14,704 nucleotides of DNA from an uncultured Lachnobacterium sp. (GTDB lineage: Bacteria > Bacillota > Clostridia > Lachnospirales > Lachnospiraceae). Below are positions 1-6,960 of the stretch, one piece after another. Location: positions 1 through 14,704 of the forward strand of contig CAMFPD010000035.1 in the NCBI GenBank assembly GCA_945971355.1. The letters are read 5' to 3'. Under the pieces are notes generated by a model. The model made no database searches and was not told the DNA's origin. It worked only from the letters and a program-made list of their open reading frames with translations. Positions within the stretch are counted from its first letter, which is position 1. Each line of letters begins with the position of its first letter. The position numbers and the translations under genes are program-made.

Positions 1-2
1 GT

Positions 3-305
3 ATTGAGTTTTCAGAAGCAGATTGTATATTCTATGGAAAAGTACAAGGAATAAGATCATTAATCTCTTATGAAGGTGAAAATGCAAAAGAACTTGTAGA
101 AGACTTTCATACAGCGATAGATGATTATTTAGCATTATGTGAAGAGAGAAGTGTAGAGCCTGAAAGAGCATATAAGGGAACTTTTAATATCAGGATATCA
201 CCTGACCTCCATAAAGCAGTGGCCATATATGCTTATGAGCACAAAAAATCATTAAATTCAGTTGTAGAAAGTGCCTTGTCTGGATTTATGTTACAAGCTA
301 ATTAG
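3..305 (+). CDS. HicB-family antitoxin, 5' end outside the window
   Basis: An open frame runs from the window edge to TAG at 303-305 and gives 100 residues with no start inside the window. The first part (IEFSEADCIFYGKVQGI, then LISYEGENAKELVEDFH) matches the HicB partial RNase-H-like fold. The last ~40 residues (GTFNIRISPDLHKAVAIYA, then KSLNSVVESAL) form a ribbon-helix-helix type DNA-binding tail. HicB proteins of this class are about 110 residues long, so probably only the first ~10 are missing. In the family, HicB neutralises the HicA mRNA-cleaving toxin and represses its own operon. A hicA partner, if present, would lie upstream outside the window. The family call is from motif recognition; the toxin partner is inference. 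Confidence 0.8.
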   Translation: MEFSEADCIFYGKVQGIRSLISYEGENAKELVEDFHTAIDDYLALCEERSVEPERAYKGTFNIRISPDLHKAVAIYAYEHKKSLNSVVESALSGFMLQAN

Positions 306-310
306 GTTGA

Positions 311-514
311 AAGACATGGTTAGAGGTCACTATAGGAGGGGAAATTGAAATACATGAACCTGACAGCTTGGAAGATTATTCTGGACAGTTTAAGCTGAGA
401 ATGCCTCGGAGTTTGCACCGTTCTCTTGCAGAGCATTCAAAGAAAGAAGGTATAAGTATGAACCAGTACTGTGTATACCTTCTTTCTAAAAATGATGCAG
501 TTTATTCAAAATAA
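311..514 (+). pseudogene. Second HicB-like antitoxin remnant, N-terminus missing
   Basis: The frame opens right after TGA at 308-310 and ends at TAA 512-514, giving about 67 residues. They read KTWLEV, then EIEIHEPDSLEDYSGQFKL, then RMPRSLHRSLAEH and EGISMNQYCVYLLSKN. This is the C-terminal half of the long HicB class found in Clostridia: the end of the HicB fold followed by an Arc-like helix-turn-helix tail. No in-frame ATG, GTG or TTG lies near its beginning, and the AGGAGGGG at 334-341 leads into a different frame. It therefore looks like a 5'-truncated gene. It belongs to a different HicB subtype from the gene just upstream, so it is not a simple tandem duplicate. An unusual start at ATT (344), just behind the AGGAGGGG, cannot be excluded. 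Confidence 0.72.
441..487. repeat. Perfect 14-bp inverted repeat inside the HicB remnant
   Basis: AGAAAGAAGGTATA (441-454) is exactly complementary to TATACCTTCTTTCT (474-487). The 19-nt centre holds a further AGTA/TACT pair (455-458 with 467-470). The dyad lies within codons for the conserved KKEGISMNQYCVYLLSK segment. No T-run follows on either strand, so it is not a standard terminator. It ends 50 bp before the stop of the convergent minus-strand gene. Confidence 0.75.
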
Positions 515-536
515 TAAATGGAAGTAAAGCCCTTTA

Positions 537-1301
537 TCAGCGTTTGAGCTTGTGAGGCTCAATTGAAGGGTCGCTTCCCCTGAGTTTTTGCATACCCCTC
601 TGGATAGCATCCTTTGAGGTTTTCCAGTCGGCATCCTTGTTTTTGTAGTCATATTTTTCAATGAACCATGCCACATCCTCATATATTCGGTTCATGTTTT
701 CCTTCATCTGAGGAAGAACCATATCGTAGAATTCTTTTTTTTCATTATCATTCAAATATTCATCAGCACCTGTTAAAAGGACTTTGAAATGATCAAGACA
801 AAAGCCCTTTGTCTCAGCTACCTGTTTGCGGAAATCGGCGTCCTTTTTGTACATGGAGAAGAAGGTTTTCATATATGCGTTAAATGTATTTTCTACACTT
901 TTGCATATAAAACAGCTGCTTTCCCTTTGCTCAATCCAGTTTACAATACTGTTTGATGAGACTTCATCCTTTTTCTTAAAGAGAGAGGCTTTCTTAATGG
1001 AATCAGGTTTGAAATTTTTGAATTCCTTATCCATCTCTTCGATATGACGCTTATAGAGAGTTTTCAAAATCCATGCGTTGCCAAGAGAATTACCGTAGTC
1101 AAACATCTTTTTGAAGTGGGCACGGCAGAAGCCTTCCTTATCTGTCATGTCCCGGATGTCAGCTTCCATATATGAGGCACCATGACCTAATACGAAGTCT
1201 AACATATGATTTTCGGTTCTGTTTTCAATATAGCAGAATGGACATTCACCTGAATTGGCCATGGCATCTGCTATTGGAATTGTGTGAAGCTGTTCTTTCA
1301 T
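537..1301 (-). CDS. DUF6062 family protein with two CxxC/CxxH modules
   Basis: A 254-residue protein starting MKEQLHTIPIADAMANSGECPFC. The ATG (1301-1299) follows TAGGGATAT on the minus strand. I recognise it as DUF6062, a family of unknown function widespread in Lachnospiraceae; the length is normal. The protein is internally duplicated: C20-x2-C23 with C59-x2-H62 (CPFC, GFCRAHF), and C130-x2-C133 with C168-x2-H171 (CFIC, GFCLDHF). Each module could hold one metal ion in a Cys3His site. No signal peptide or membrane helix is visible, so it is probably cytosolic. The C-terminal part is charged and helical (WFIEKYDYK, then SKDAIQRGMQKL). It lies 54 bp downstream of the LysR gene on the same strand with no terminator between, so the two are probably co-transcribed. 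Confidence 0.85.
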   Translation of the reverse strand: MKEQLHTIPIADAMANSGECPFCYIENRTENHMLDFVLGHGASYMEADIRDMTDKEGFCRAHFKKMFDYGNSLGNAWILKTLYKRHIEEMDKEFKNFKPDSIKKASLFKKKDEVSSNSIVNWIEQRESSCFICKSVENTFNAYMKTFFSMYKKDADFRKQVAETKGFCLDHFKVLLTGADEYLNDNEKKEFYDMVLPQMKENMNRIYEDVAWFIEKYDYKNKDADWKTSKDAIQRGMQKLRGSDPSIEPHKLKR

Positions 1302-1355
1302 ATATCCCTAAAGTCCTTCCTGTCTTCAATTCTGTAATTACAATATTTCTTTTTA

Positions 1356-2261
1356 TTATTCGTCCTCAGGCTTGTAATGCTCAAAGAAATCAATAAACTC
1401 AAGTAATGAGTTTGATGGTTTTACAGATTCTTTGTATGCAAAACCTACCTCACGTTTATGGATTGGGAAACCAAGAGGAATCTCAACAAGTGATCCCTCA
1501 GCAAGTTCCTTTGCAACAAAACGTTTGATTACACAGGCAACACCAACGCCGATTTTTGCAAAATCAATGAGAAGATCCATATTGGAGATGTCAATCGCAT
1601 TGGCGACTTCAATCTGATTTTCCTGTAGATAATCATCTATATACTGGCGAGTCATATTGTTTTTATCGAGGAGCATAAGGGTTGAGTTTTCCAGAATTTC
1701 ATTCTTTTTAATTCCACGGGCACTCAGATTTCTGATGTACTCCTTATTTGCCACAAAGACATCCTCAATATTGTCAAGGTAATAGAATTTAATGTTTTTG
1801 AGATTACCAGGCTTACCGATTAGTCCGATGTCGATTTTATTGTCATCAAGAAGCCTTAAGGTCTCGTTTGTAGACTGGCAGCTGATTGAAATACTAATAT
1901 GGGGATTTCTCTTAATAAACTCTTTCAAATAAGGCATAAGCATATATTTGCAAAGAGTAGAACTAACTCCGATATGAAGGTGTCCGACACCGAGCTCGAT
2001 AGAACGCTTTAATTTGTCCTCACCAGCGCATAGTGTTTCAAAAGCTTCCTTGACGTGCCCATATAACAGATTTCCCTCTGTGGTTAGGACGACACCTCTG
2101 GAGCTTCTTGAAAAAAGCTTACAGTTTAAGCTTTCCTCAAGCTTTTGAATAGACTTACTTATAGCTGGCTGACTTATATATAATTCCTTTGCAGCTTTGG
2201 AAATATTTCCAGCATTTGCAACTGTATAAAATATCCAATATGATGATAAATTCTGATTCAT
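1356..2261 (-). CDS. LysR-family transcriptional regulator
   Basis: The product has 301 residues. I chose the start at 2261 (MNQNLSSYWIFYTVANAGN) because GGGAGGAG lies 6 nt upstream; an upstream in-frame ATG at 2300 has no comparable site. Residues 1-60 form the LysR winged helix-turn-helix (SKAAKELYISQPAISKSIQKLEESL, then LFSRSSRGVVLTTEG). Residues ~90-295 are the two-lobed effector-binding domain (LHIGVSSTL, IDIGLIGKPG, IGVGVACV). It is transcribed away from leuC across a 177-bp gap, the usual arrangement for a LysR protein and its target, so control of leuCD and of itself is a reasonable inference. The effector is unknown. The minus-strand sequence TTTTATGATAAAAT (2294-2307) could supply its -10 box, but no good -35 is visible. 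Confidence 0.9.
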   Translation of the reverse strand: MNQNLSSYWIFYTVANAGNISKAAKELYISQPAISKSIQKLEESLNCKLFSRSSRGVVLTTEGNLLYGHVKEAFETLCAGEDKLKRSIELGVGHLHIGVSSTLCKYMLMPYLKEFIKRNPHISISISCQSTNETLRLLDDNKIDIGLIGKPGNLKNIKFYYLDNIEDVFVANKEYIRNLSARGIKKNEILENSTLMLLDKNNMTRQYIDDYLQENQIEVANAIDISNMDLLIDFAKIGVGVACVIKRFVAKELAEGSLVEIPLGFPIHKREVGFAYKESVKPSNSLLEFIDFFEHYKPEDE

Positions 2262-2375
2262 AGGCTTCTCCTCCCTATTTTTCTTTACATATTTTATCAT
2301 AAAATAGAGTTATGGTAAATATGTTTATTATGTATTTTTATTATAGGTACACATATGATAAGATTCCTATTGATG

Positions 2376-2413
2376 AGATGTCTATATGTTCACTCACAAG
2401 ACAATTGACATCT
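2376..2413 (+). promoter_or_regulatory. Inverted repeat in the leuC leader
   Basis: AGATGTC (2376-2382) and GACATCT (2407-2413) are perfect inverted copies separated by 24 nt, ending 10 nt before the leuC ribosome binding site (AGGAGGA 2424-2430). A weak -10-like TATGAT lies at 2354-2359 without a clear -35. A near-palindrome TAAATATGTTTA (2316-2327) is the other dyad in this 177-bp divergent gap. Either dyad could be a LysR operator, or the first could be a leader hairpin. I see no T-box antiterminator and no leucine-rich leader peptide. Confidence 0.35.
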
Positions 2414-2438
2414 GAAATTGATTAGGAGGAAGAGACAT

Positions 2439-3701
2439 ATGGGAATGACAATGACACAGAAGATTCTTGCAGCACATGCTGGACTTGAGTCAGTAACAGC
2501 AGGCCAGTTAATTGAGGCTGATTTGGATCTAGTGCTTGGAAATGATATAACTTCACCAGTTGCTATTCATGAAATTGAGAAGATGAACGTAGATGGAGTA
2601 TTTCATAAGGATAAGATAGCTCTTGTTATGGACCATTTTGCTCCAAATAAAGATATTAAATCTGCTCAGCACTGTAAATGTGTTAGAGAGTTTGCATGTA
2701 AGAATGAGATTAGTAACTATTTCGATGTTGGAGAAATGGGAATTGAGCATGCATTACTTCCTGAAAAAGGACTTACAGTAGCAGGAGATGTTATTATTGG
2801 AGCTGATTCACATACATGTACATACGGTGCACTTGGTGCATTTTCAACAGGTGTAGGAAGCACAGATATGGCTGCTGGAATGGCGACAGGAAAGGCTTGG
2901 TTCAAGGTTCCTTCAGCTATCAAATTCAATCTTACAGGAAAACCTGCTAAGTGGGTTAGTGGAAAGGACATAATATTACACATCATAGGAATGATTGGTG
3001 TGGATGGTGCTCTTTACAAATCTATGGAATTTGTGGGAGATGGTATTCAGTATCTCTCAATGGATGACAGACTTACAATTGCAAACATGGCAATTGAAGC
3101 AGGAGGAAAGAACGGAATTTTCCCAGTTGATGATTTGACAAGAGCATATATGAAAGAGCATTCTACAAGACCATTTGTAGAGTATGAAGCTGATGAGGAT
3201 GCTGTTTATGATGAGGAATATACAATTGATTTAAGTACACTTAAGCCAACAGTTGCATTTCCACATCTTCCAGAGAATACAAGAACAATCGATGAAGTGG
3301 GCGATGTAGCAATTGATCAGGTTGTTATCGGTTCTTGTACAAATGGAAGAATGGAAGATCTTAGAATAGCTGCATCAATTATGAAGGGTAAGAAGTGTAA
3401 GAAGGGACTTCGAGTTATCGTTATTCCTGCAACACAGAAAATTTATCTTGATGCAATGGAAGAGGGGCTCATTCGTACCTTTATTGAAGCCGGAGCAATT
3501 GTCAGCACACCAACCTGTGGTCCATGCCTTGGTGGTTATATGGGAGTTATGGCAGAGGGTGAGAGATGCGTTTCTACAACAAATCGTAACTTCGTAGGTA
3601 GAATGGGACATGTAGAGTCTGAGGTATACCTTGCAAGCCCAGCTGTAGCTGCAGCAAGTGCTATCACAGGAAAAATCTCAGGACCAGATGAAGTTGTATA
3701 G
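2439..3701 (+). CDS. leuC: 3-isopropylmalate dehydratase large subunit
   Basis: A 420-residue aconitase-superfamily protein. LeuC and LeuD together convert 2-isopropylmalate to 3-isopropylmalate in leucine synthesis. The substrate-side motif GADSHTCTYGALG lies near residue 125. The three [4Fe-4S] ligands are visible: C300 (IGSCTNGR), C360 and C363 (TPTCGPCLGG). The 420-residue length fits the HacA/LeuC subgroup of archaea and Clostridia rather than the ~465-residue E. coli type. The start at 2439 (MGMTMTQKIL) has AGGAGGA 8 nt upstream; a TTG-initiated extension from 2418 would begin before that site and is unlikely. leuD follows after 17 bp. leuA and leuB are not in the window. Confidence 0.96.
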   Translation: MGMTMTQKILAAHAGLESVTAGQLIEADLDLVLGNDITSPVAIHEIEKMNVDGVFHKDKIALVMDHFAPNKDIKSAQHCKCVREFACKNEISNYFDVGEMGIEHALLPEKGLTVAGDVIIGADSHTCTYGALGAFSTGVGSTDMAAGMATGKAWFKVPSAIKFNLTGKPAKWVSGKDIILHIIGMIGVDGALYKSMEFVGDGIQYLSMDDRLTIANMAIEAGGKNGIFPVDDLTRAYMKEHSTRPFVEYEADEDAVYDEEYTIDLSTLKPTVAFPHLPENTRTIDEVGDVAIDQVVIGSCTNGRMEDLRIAASIMKGKKCKKGLRVIVIPATQKIYLDAMEEGLIRTFIEAGAIVSTPTCGPCLGGYMGVMAEGERCVSTTNRNFVGRMGHVESEVYLASPAVAAASAITGKISGPDEVV

Positions 3702-3718
3702 GATTGGAGGATGGATTA

Positions 3719-4207
3719 ATGAAGGCTGCACATGGTAGTGTATTCAAATATGGAGATAATGTAGATACAGATGTTATTATTCCAGCAAGATACCTTAATT
3801 CTTCGGATCCTAAGGAGCTTGCAACACACTGTATGGAAGATATCGATAAGGATTTTGTGAAAAATGTAAAGGCAGGAGATATTATTGTTGCCAGCAAGAA
3901 TTTTGGATGTGGTTCATCAAGAGAACATGCTCCATTATCTATTAAGGCTTCAGGTGTAAGCTGTGTTATCGCAGAGACATTCGCCAGAATTTTTTATAGA
4001 AATTCAATTAACATCGGACTTCCAATTATTGAATGTCCAGAGGCTGCAATTGCAATCTCCGCAGGAGATGAAGTGGAAGTGGATTTTGATTCAGGTGTAA
4101 TTACAGATGTAACAACAGGACAGAAATTTCAGGGACAGGCGTTTCCACCATTTATGCAAAAAATCATAGATTGTGAAGGTCTTGTAAACTACATCAATCA
4201 GAAATAA
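3719..4207 (+). CDS. leuD: 3-isopropylmalate dehydratase small subunit
   Basis: A 162-residue swivel-domain subunit of the isomerase, partner of the preceding LeuC. Family motifs are YGDNVDTDVIIPARYL near residue 11, NFGCGSSREHAP near residue 62 (the active-site serine and arginine loop), and ARIFYRNSINIGLP near residue 92. The ATG at 3719 has GGAGG (3706-3710) 8 nt upstream; a TTG at 3704 in the same frame overlaps that site and is rejected. It is co-transcribed with leuC and followed at once by a terminator. The compact length fits the archaeal/clostridial LeuD type. Confidence 0.96.
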   Translation: MKAAHGSVFKYGDNVDTDVIIPARYLNSSDPKELATHCMEDIDKDFVKNVKAGDIIVASKNFGCGSSREHAPLSIKASGVSCVIAETFARIFYRNSINIGLPIIECPEAAIAISAGDEVEVDFDSGVITDVTTGQKFQGQAFPPFMQKIIDCEGLVNYINQK

Positions 4208-4211
4208 AAAT

Positions 4212-4240
4212 AAGGGACTTCCTAGCCAGGAAGTCCTTTT
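4212..4240. terminator. Intrinsic terminator after leuD, bidirectional
   Basis: The stem is GGACTTCCT (4215-4223), loop AGCC, AGGAAGTCC (4228-4236). It is extended by AAG/TTT pairs and followed by TTTT on the plus strand. On the minus strand the hairpin is followed by a T-rich tract (CTTATTTTTATTTC), so it can also end the convergent gene. The stop codon of that gene (4222-4224) lies inside the stem-loop. Confidence 0.88.
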
Positions 4241-5019
4241 AAATAATCAGTATATTTAGATGAAATTTTAAGCTTGGAGTAAATCTCGGCGTACTCTCTG
4301 CCAGAAAGTGTTTCGATATAGTTTTCGGGAAATTTTTTAGTTATTCCTGCAGAATGTGCCATATCAACAGCTTTGTTGTAGGCTATGGCAGCTTTTTCAG
4401 CGGTAGAGTAGGTCCCGATGGTGTAATTTCCCTTTATATGTATTTTGACACGATATTGGTATACACCTTTGTTTTCTATTCTTGAGACACCGAAATATGG
4501 ATTGATGACTTCAATATTAGAATACCTGAAGTCAGTAGGGTCATCATTTACAAACCTGTAGTCTTTGCCTAATACAGCGTGAGGTTTGATTCCGTATCTG
4601 CTTAAAATTGTGACCTGCATTCCGTAGTCATTTACAAACAGATGACCTTGTCTCTGTATTATCTTGTGCTCGGAATAATAGAACAGGTCATCGATATCAA
4701 ATTTTAACTCCTGATTAATATTAAGGTAATAGCTAAAATGATTTTTTCGGAGATAAATAGGTGTAGGAATATACATTTTATTATCTCTGAAATTGATTAG
4801 GGTTACAATCTTTTCAAAAGGCAGTGCATATGTCTGATAATATGAATTTTCGATAGATTGAGTGTCGGACAAAATCGATGTTGCAACGCGGTATGCCTGA
4901 TGAGCAGCTTCCTCGGTTTTATAACTGCCTAAGCTGATATGTTTATTACGAAAGGTAATATTTGAGCGATAATATGTGCTTCCATTTTTGCTAGTGGCTA
5001 AATATACACCTGGTAACAT
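4222..5019 (-). CDS. Twin AP2-like domain protein with central HNH-like remnant
   Basis: The product has 265 residues. I chose the start at 5019 (MLPGVYLATSKNG) because AAAGGAG lies 6 nt upstream; a further ATG 24 nt earlier lacks such a site. Residues ~3-50 (GVYLATSKNG, ISLGSYKTEEAAHQAYRVAT) and ~173-225 (YFGVSRIENKG, YTIGTYSTAEKAAIAYNKAV) are each AP2/ERF-like folds: a three-strand sheet with a YRV-type strand, then a helix starting TxExAAxAY. Between them, residues ~118-172 (GMQVTILSRYGIKPHAVL, then FVNDDPTDFRYSNIEVIN) follow the HNH pattern of phage AP2-HNH proteins but lack its histidine. It probably binds DNA; cleavage is unlikely. The target is unknown. It sits alone between leuD and thrC. 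Confidence 0.72.
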   Translation of the reverse strand: MLPGVYLATSKNGSTYYRSNITFRNKHISLGSYKTEEAAHQAYRVATSILSDTQSIENSYYQTYALPFEKIVTLINFRDNKMYIPTPIYLRKNHFSYYLNINQELKFDIDDLFYYSEHKIIQRQGHLFVNDYGMQVTILSRYGIKPHAVLGKDYRFVNDDPTDFRYSNIEVINPYFGVSRIENKGVYQYRVKIHIKGNYTIGTYSTAEKAAIAYNKAVDMAHSAGITKKFPENYIETLSGREYAEIYSKLKISSKYTDYLKGLPG

Positions 5020-5058
5020 TGTGAACTCCTTTGAAATTATCATTAGTATTCACAATAT

Positions 5059-5067
5059 ATTGTAGCA
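5059..5067 (-). promoter_or_regulatory. Extended -10 promoter of the AP2 protein gene
   Basis: On the minus strand TGCTACAAT is an extended -10 element placed ~40 nt before the start codon at 5019, giving a short leader with the AGGAG site. No good -35 is visible. Its -35 position would fall on the -35 box of the divergent thrC promoter, so the two promoters probably compete. Confidence 0.55.
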
Positions 5068-5076
5068 TTTTTAATG

Positions 5077-5105
5077 TTGATTTGATATATGAAATTTATT
5101 ATACT
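5077..5105 (+). promoter_or_regulatory. thrC promoter
   Basis: TTGATT (5077-5082), a 17-bp spacer and TATACT (5100-5105) form a sigma-A type promoter. Transcription would begin near 5112, leaving a leader of about 34 nt before ATG 5146, too short for a riboswitch or T-box. Confidence 0.75.
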
Positions 5106-5145
5106 GTTCATAGCGAAATTTAGTTAATGAAATGTGAGGTAAAAA

Positions 5146-6636
5146 ATGAACTTAATGTATTCTAGTACAAGAAACGCTGATGTGAAGTTAACAGCATCAC
5201 AGGCTATACTCAAAGGTCTTGCAGATGATGGAGGACTTTTTGTTCCAGAGAGAATCCCAGAGCTTAAATACTCAGTAGAAGAGCTTGCAGAAATGTCATA
5301 TCAGGAGACAGCTTATGCTGTTATGAAGGAGTTCCTTACTGATTTCACTGAGGAAGAGCTGAAGGATTGTATTAATAAAGCATATGACAGCAAATTCGAT
5401 ACAGAGGAGATTGCTCCTTTAGTTTCAGCTGACGGAGCATACTACTTAGAGTTGTTCCATGGCTCAACAATTGCTTTTAAGGATATGGCATTGTCCATTT
5501 TACCTCATTTACTTATAACATCTGCGAGAAAGAATAATGTAAAGAACGATATCGTAATTCTTACAGCTACTTCTGGAGATACAGGAAAAGCTGCATTGGC
5601 TGGATTTGCAGATGTGGAAGGAACAAAGATTGTAGTGTTCTATCCAAAGAATGGTGTAAGCCCAATTCAGGAGAAACAGATGGTTACTCAGAAGGGTGCA
5701 AACACACATGTTGTTGGAATCAATGGAAACTTCGATCAGGCACAGACCGGTGTTAAGATGATGTTCAATGACAAGGAACTTGCAAAGGAAATGGATGAGG
5801 CAGGATATCAGTTCTCATCAGCAAACTCAATCAATATCGGACGTCTTGTTCCTCAGATTGTTTACTATGTATATTCATATGCAAAACTTTTTGCAAATGG
5901 AGAAATTGCAAAGGATGAGAAAATCAATGTAGTTGTTCCAACTGGAAACTTCGGAAATATACTTGCAGCATACTATGCAAAGAATATGGGTATTCCAATT
6001 GCAAAATTGATTTGTGCATCAAACGAGAATAAAGTATTATTTGACTTTTTTGAGTCAGGAACATATAACAAGAACAGAGAGTTTATCCTTACAAATTCAC
6101 CATCAATGGATATTCTTATCTCATCAAACCTCGAGAGATTGATCTACAGAATCGCAGGAAATGATGCAGTAAAGAATGCCGAGCTTATGAAAGCCCTCAC
6201 AACAGCTGGCGAGTATACAATCTCTGATGATATGAAGGCCGAGTTGAAGGATTTCTACGGAAATTATACAAGCGAAGCAGAGACAGCGAAGGTAATCAAG
6301 GATTTATATGAAAAGACTGGATATATCATTGACACACATACAGCTGTAGCTGCAGGAGTGTACGCAAAATATAAGAAGGACACAGGTGATACAGAAACAA
6401 AGACTGTAATTGCATCAACAGCAAGTCCGTTCAAATTCACAAGAAGCGTAATGAATGCAATTGATCCAGCATATGATTCAAAGACAGATTTTGAGTTGGT
6501 GGACGAGCTTTCAAAGCTTGGAAATGTAGAAGTACCACAGGCAATCGAGGAGATTAGAACCGCACCTGTACTTCATAATACAGTATGTGAAGTAGATGAG
6601 ATGGTAGATGCAGTTAGAAATTTTCTTCGCAAGTAA
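5146..6636 (+). CDS. thrC: Threonine synthase
   Basis: A 496-residue PLP enzyme converting O-phosphohomoserine to threonine. The N-terminal signature STRN...ILKGLADDGGLFVPE matches the long ThrC class (E. coli and yeast type). PLP-binding lysine K112 is in LFHGSTIAFKDMALS. The phosphate-cup motif TATSGDTGKAAL is near residue 140 and VPTGNFGNILAAYYA near residue 265. The C-terminal substrate region is complete (TASPFKFTRSV). The start at 5146 has GTGAGGT just upstream, a modest site. It is transcribed as a single gene between its own promoter and the terminator at 6653. No hom or thrB is adjacent, so the pathway is dispersed. Confidence 0.97.
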   Translation: MNLMYSSTRNADVKLTASQAILKGLADDGGLFVPERIPELKYSVEELAEMSYQETAYAVMKEFLTDFTEEELKDCINKAYDSKFDTEEIAPLVSADGAYYLELFHGSTIAFKDMALSILPHLLITSARKNNVKNDIVILTATSGDTGKAALAGFADVEGTKIVVFYPKNGVSPIQEKQMVTQKGANTHVVGINGNFDQAQTGVKMMFNDKELAKEMDEAGYQFSSANSINIGRLVPQIVYYVYSYAKLFANGEIAKDEKINVVVPTGNFGNILAAYYAKNMGIPIAKLICASNENKVLFDFFESGTYNKNREFILTNSPSMDILISSNLERLIYRIAGNDAVKNAELMKALTTAGEYTISDDMKAELKDFYGNYTSEAETAKVIKDLYEKTGYIIDTHTAVAAGVYAKYKKDTGDTETKTVIASTASPFKFTRSVMNAIDPAYDSKTDFELVDELSKLGNVEVPQAIEEIRTAPVLHNTVCEVDEMVDAVRNFLRK

Positions 6637-6652
6637 ATAATGAATCATTATT

Positions 6653-6684
6653 AAAAGAGCAAACCTAGGAGGGTTTGCTCTTTT
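6653..6684 (+). terminator. thrC terminator
   Basis: A 13-bp stem, AAAAGAGCAAACC (6653-6665) with GGTTTGCTCTTTT (6672-6684), and a 6-nt loop. The descending arm ends in TTTT. Just before it, AATAATGA-A-TCATTATT (6636-6652) is a perfect 8+8 dyad starting in the stop codon. Confidence 0.9.
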
Positions 6685-6741
6685 CTGTTGTAATAAGATT
6701 AATGAATTGAAAGAATTCAAAATTAAATTGTTTGTATACAA

Positions 6742-6960
6742 AATTTATAGTGCGCCCCATCTTAACCTATAAAAAAGCAGTTATATATATTTTTGAGAGA
6801 CAAATTTGCAACAGTTCCGAGGCTCAAAATGTAGATTAATTCGCATTTCTCAGCCAACTATCCATAAGAAACACTCGGAACAAACTTGCAAATTTTCTCG
6901 AGAAAAAATATATAACTGCTTTTAATAATAGCAACCCTAAAAGGGGCGCACATATAAATT
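6742..6960. repeat. 219-bp long inverted-repeat element (MITE-like or structured RNA)
   Basis: The whole gap is one imperfect palindrome. The outer arms are 6742-6758 (ending GTGCGCCCC) and 6943-6960 (starting GGGGCGCAC), with one bulged A at 6952. Then comes an asymmetric internal loop. The inner arms are 6773-6821 (starting AAAAGCAGTTATATAT, containing AAATTTGCAA, ending GTTCCGAG) and 6874-6923 (starting CTCGGAAC, ending ATATAACTGCTTTT), about 49 bp with few mismatches. The apical segment 6822-6873 can form a small GGCT/AGCC hairpin. There is no open frame of note. TATA flanks the GC-rich ends on both sides (6746-6749 and 6953-6956). It spans the gap between convergent genes and reaches the stop codon of the minus-strand gene. 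thrC already has its own terminator, so termination alone does not explain it. Confidence 0.8.

Noticed and set aside
826..1047. Plus-strand frame opposite the DUF6062 gene
   Set aside because: It has no recognisable protein features and is the shadow of a well-supported minus-strand gene.
2404..2409. TTGACA, a perfect -35 box before leuC
   Set aside because: A -10 box 17 bp later would fall on the ribosome binding site and start codon, and no TATAAT-like sequence is there.
2418..2438. TTG-initiated N-terminal extension of leuC
   Set aside because: It would start upstream of and read through the AGGAGGA site that serves ATG 2439.
2262..2438. T-box or leucine attenuator before leuC
   Set aside because: No conserved GGGTGG-type T-box bulge, no terminator hairpin with T-run and no leucine-rich short frame is visible.
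6742..6960. CRISPR array reading of the repeated segments
   Set aside because: The repeats are inverted arms of one palindrome, not direct repeats with spacers; no cas genes are present.
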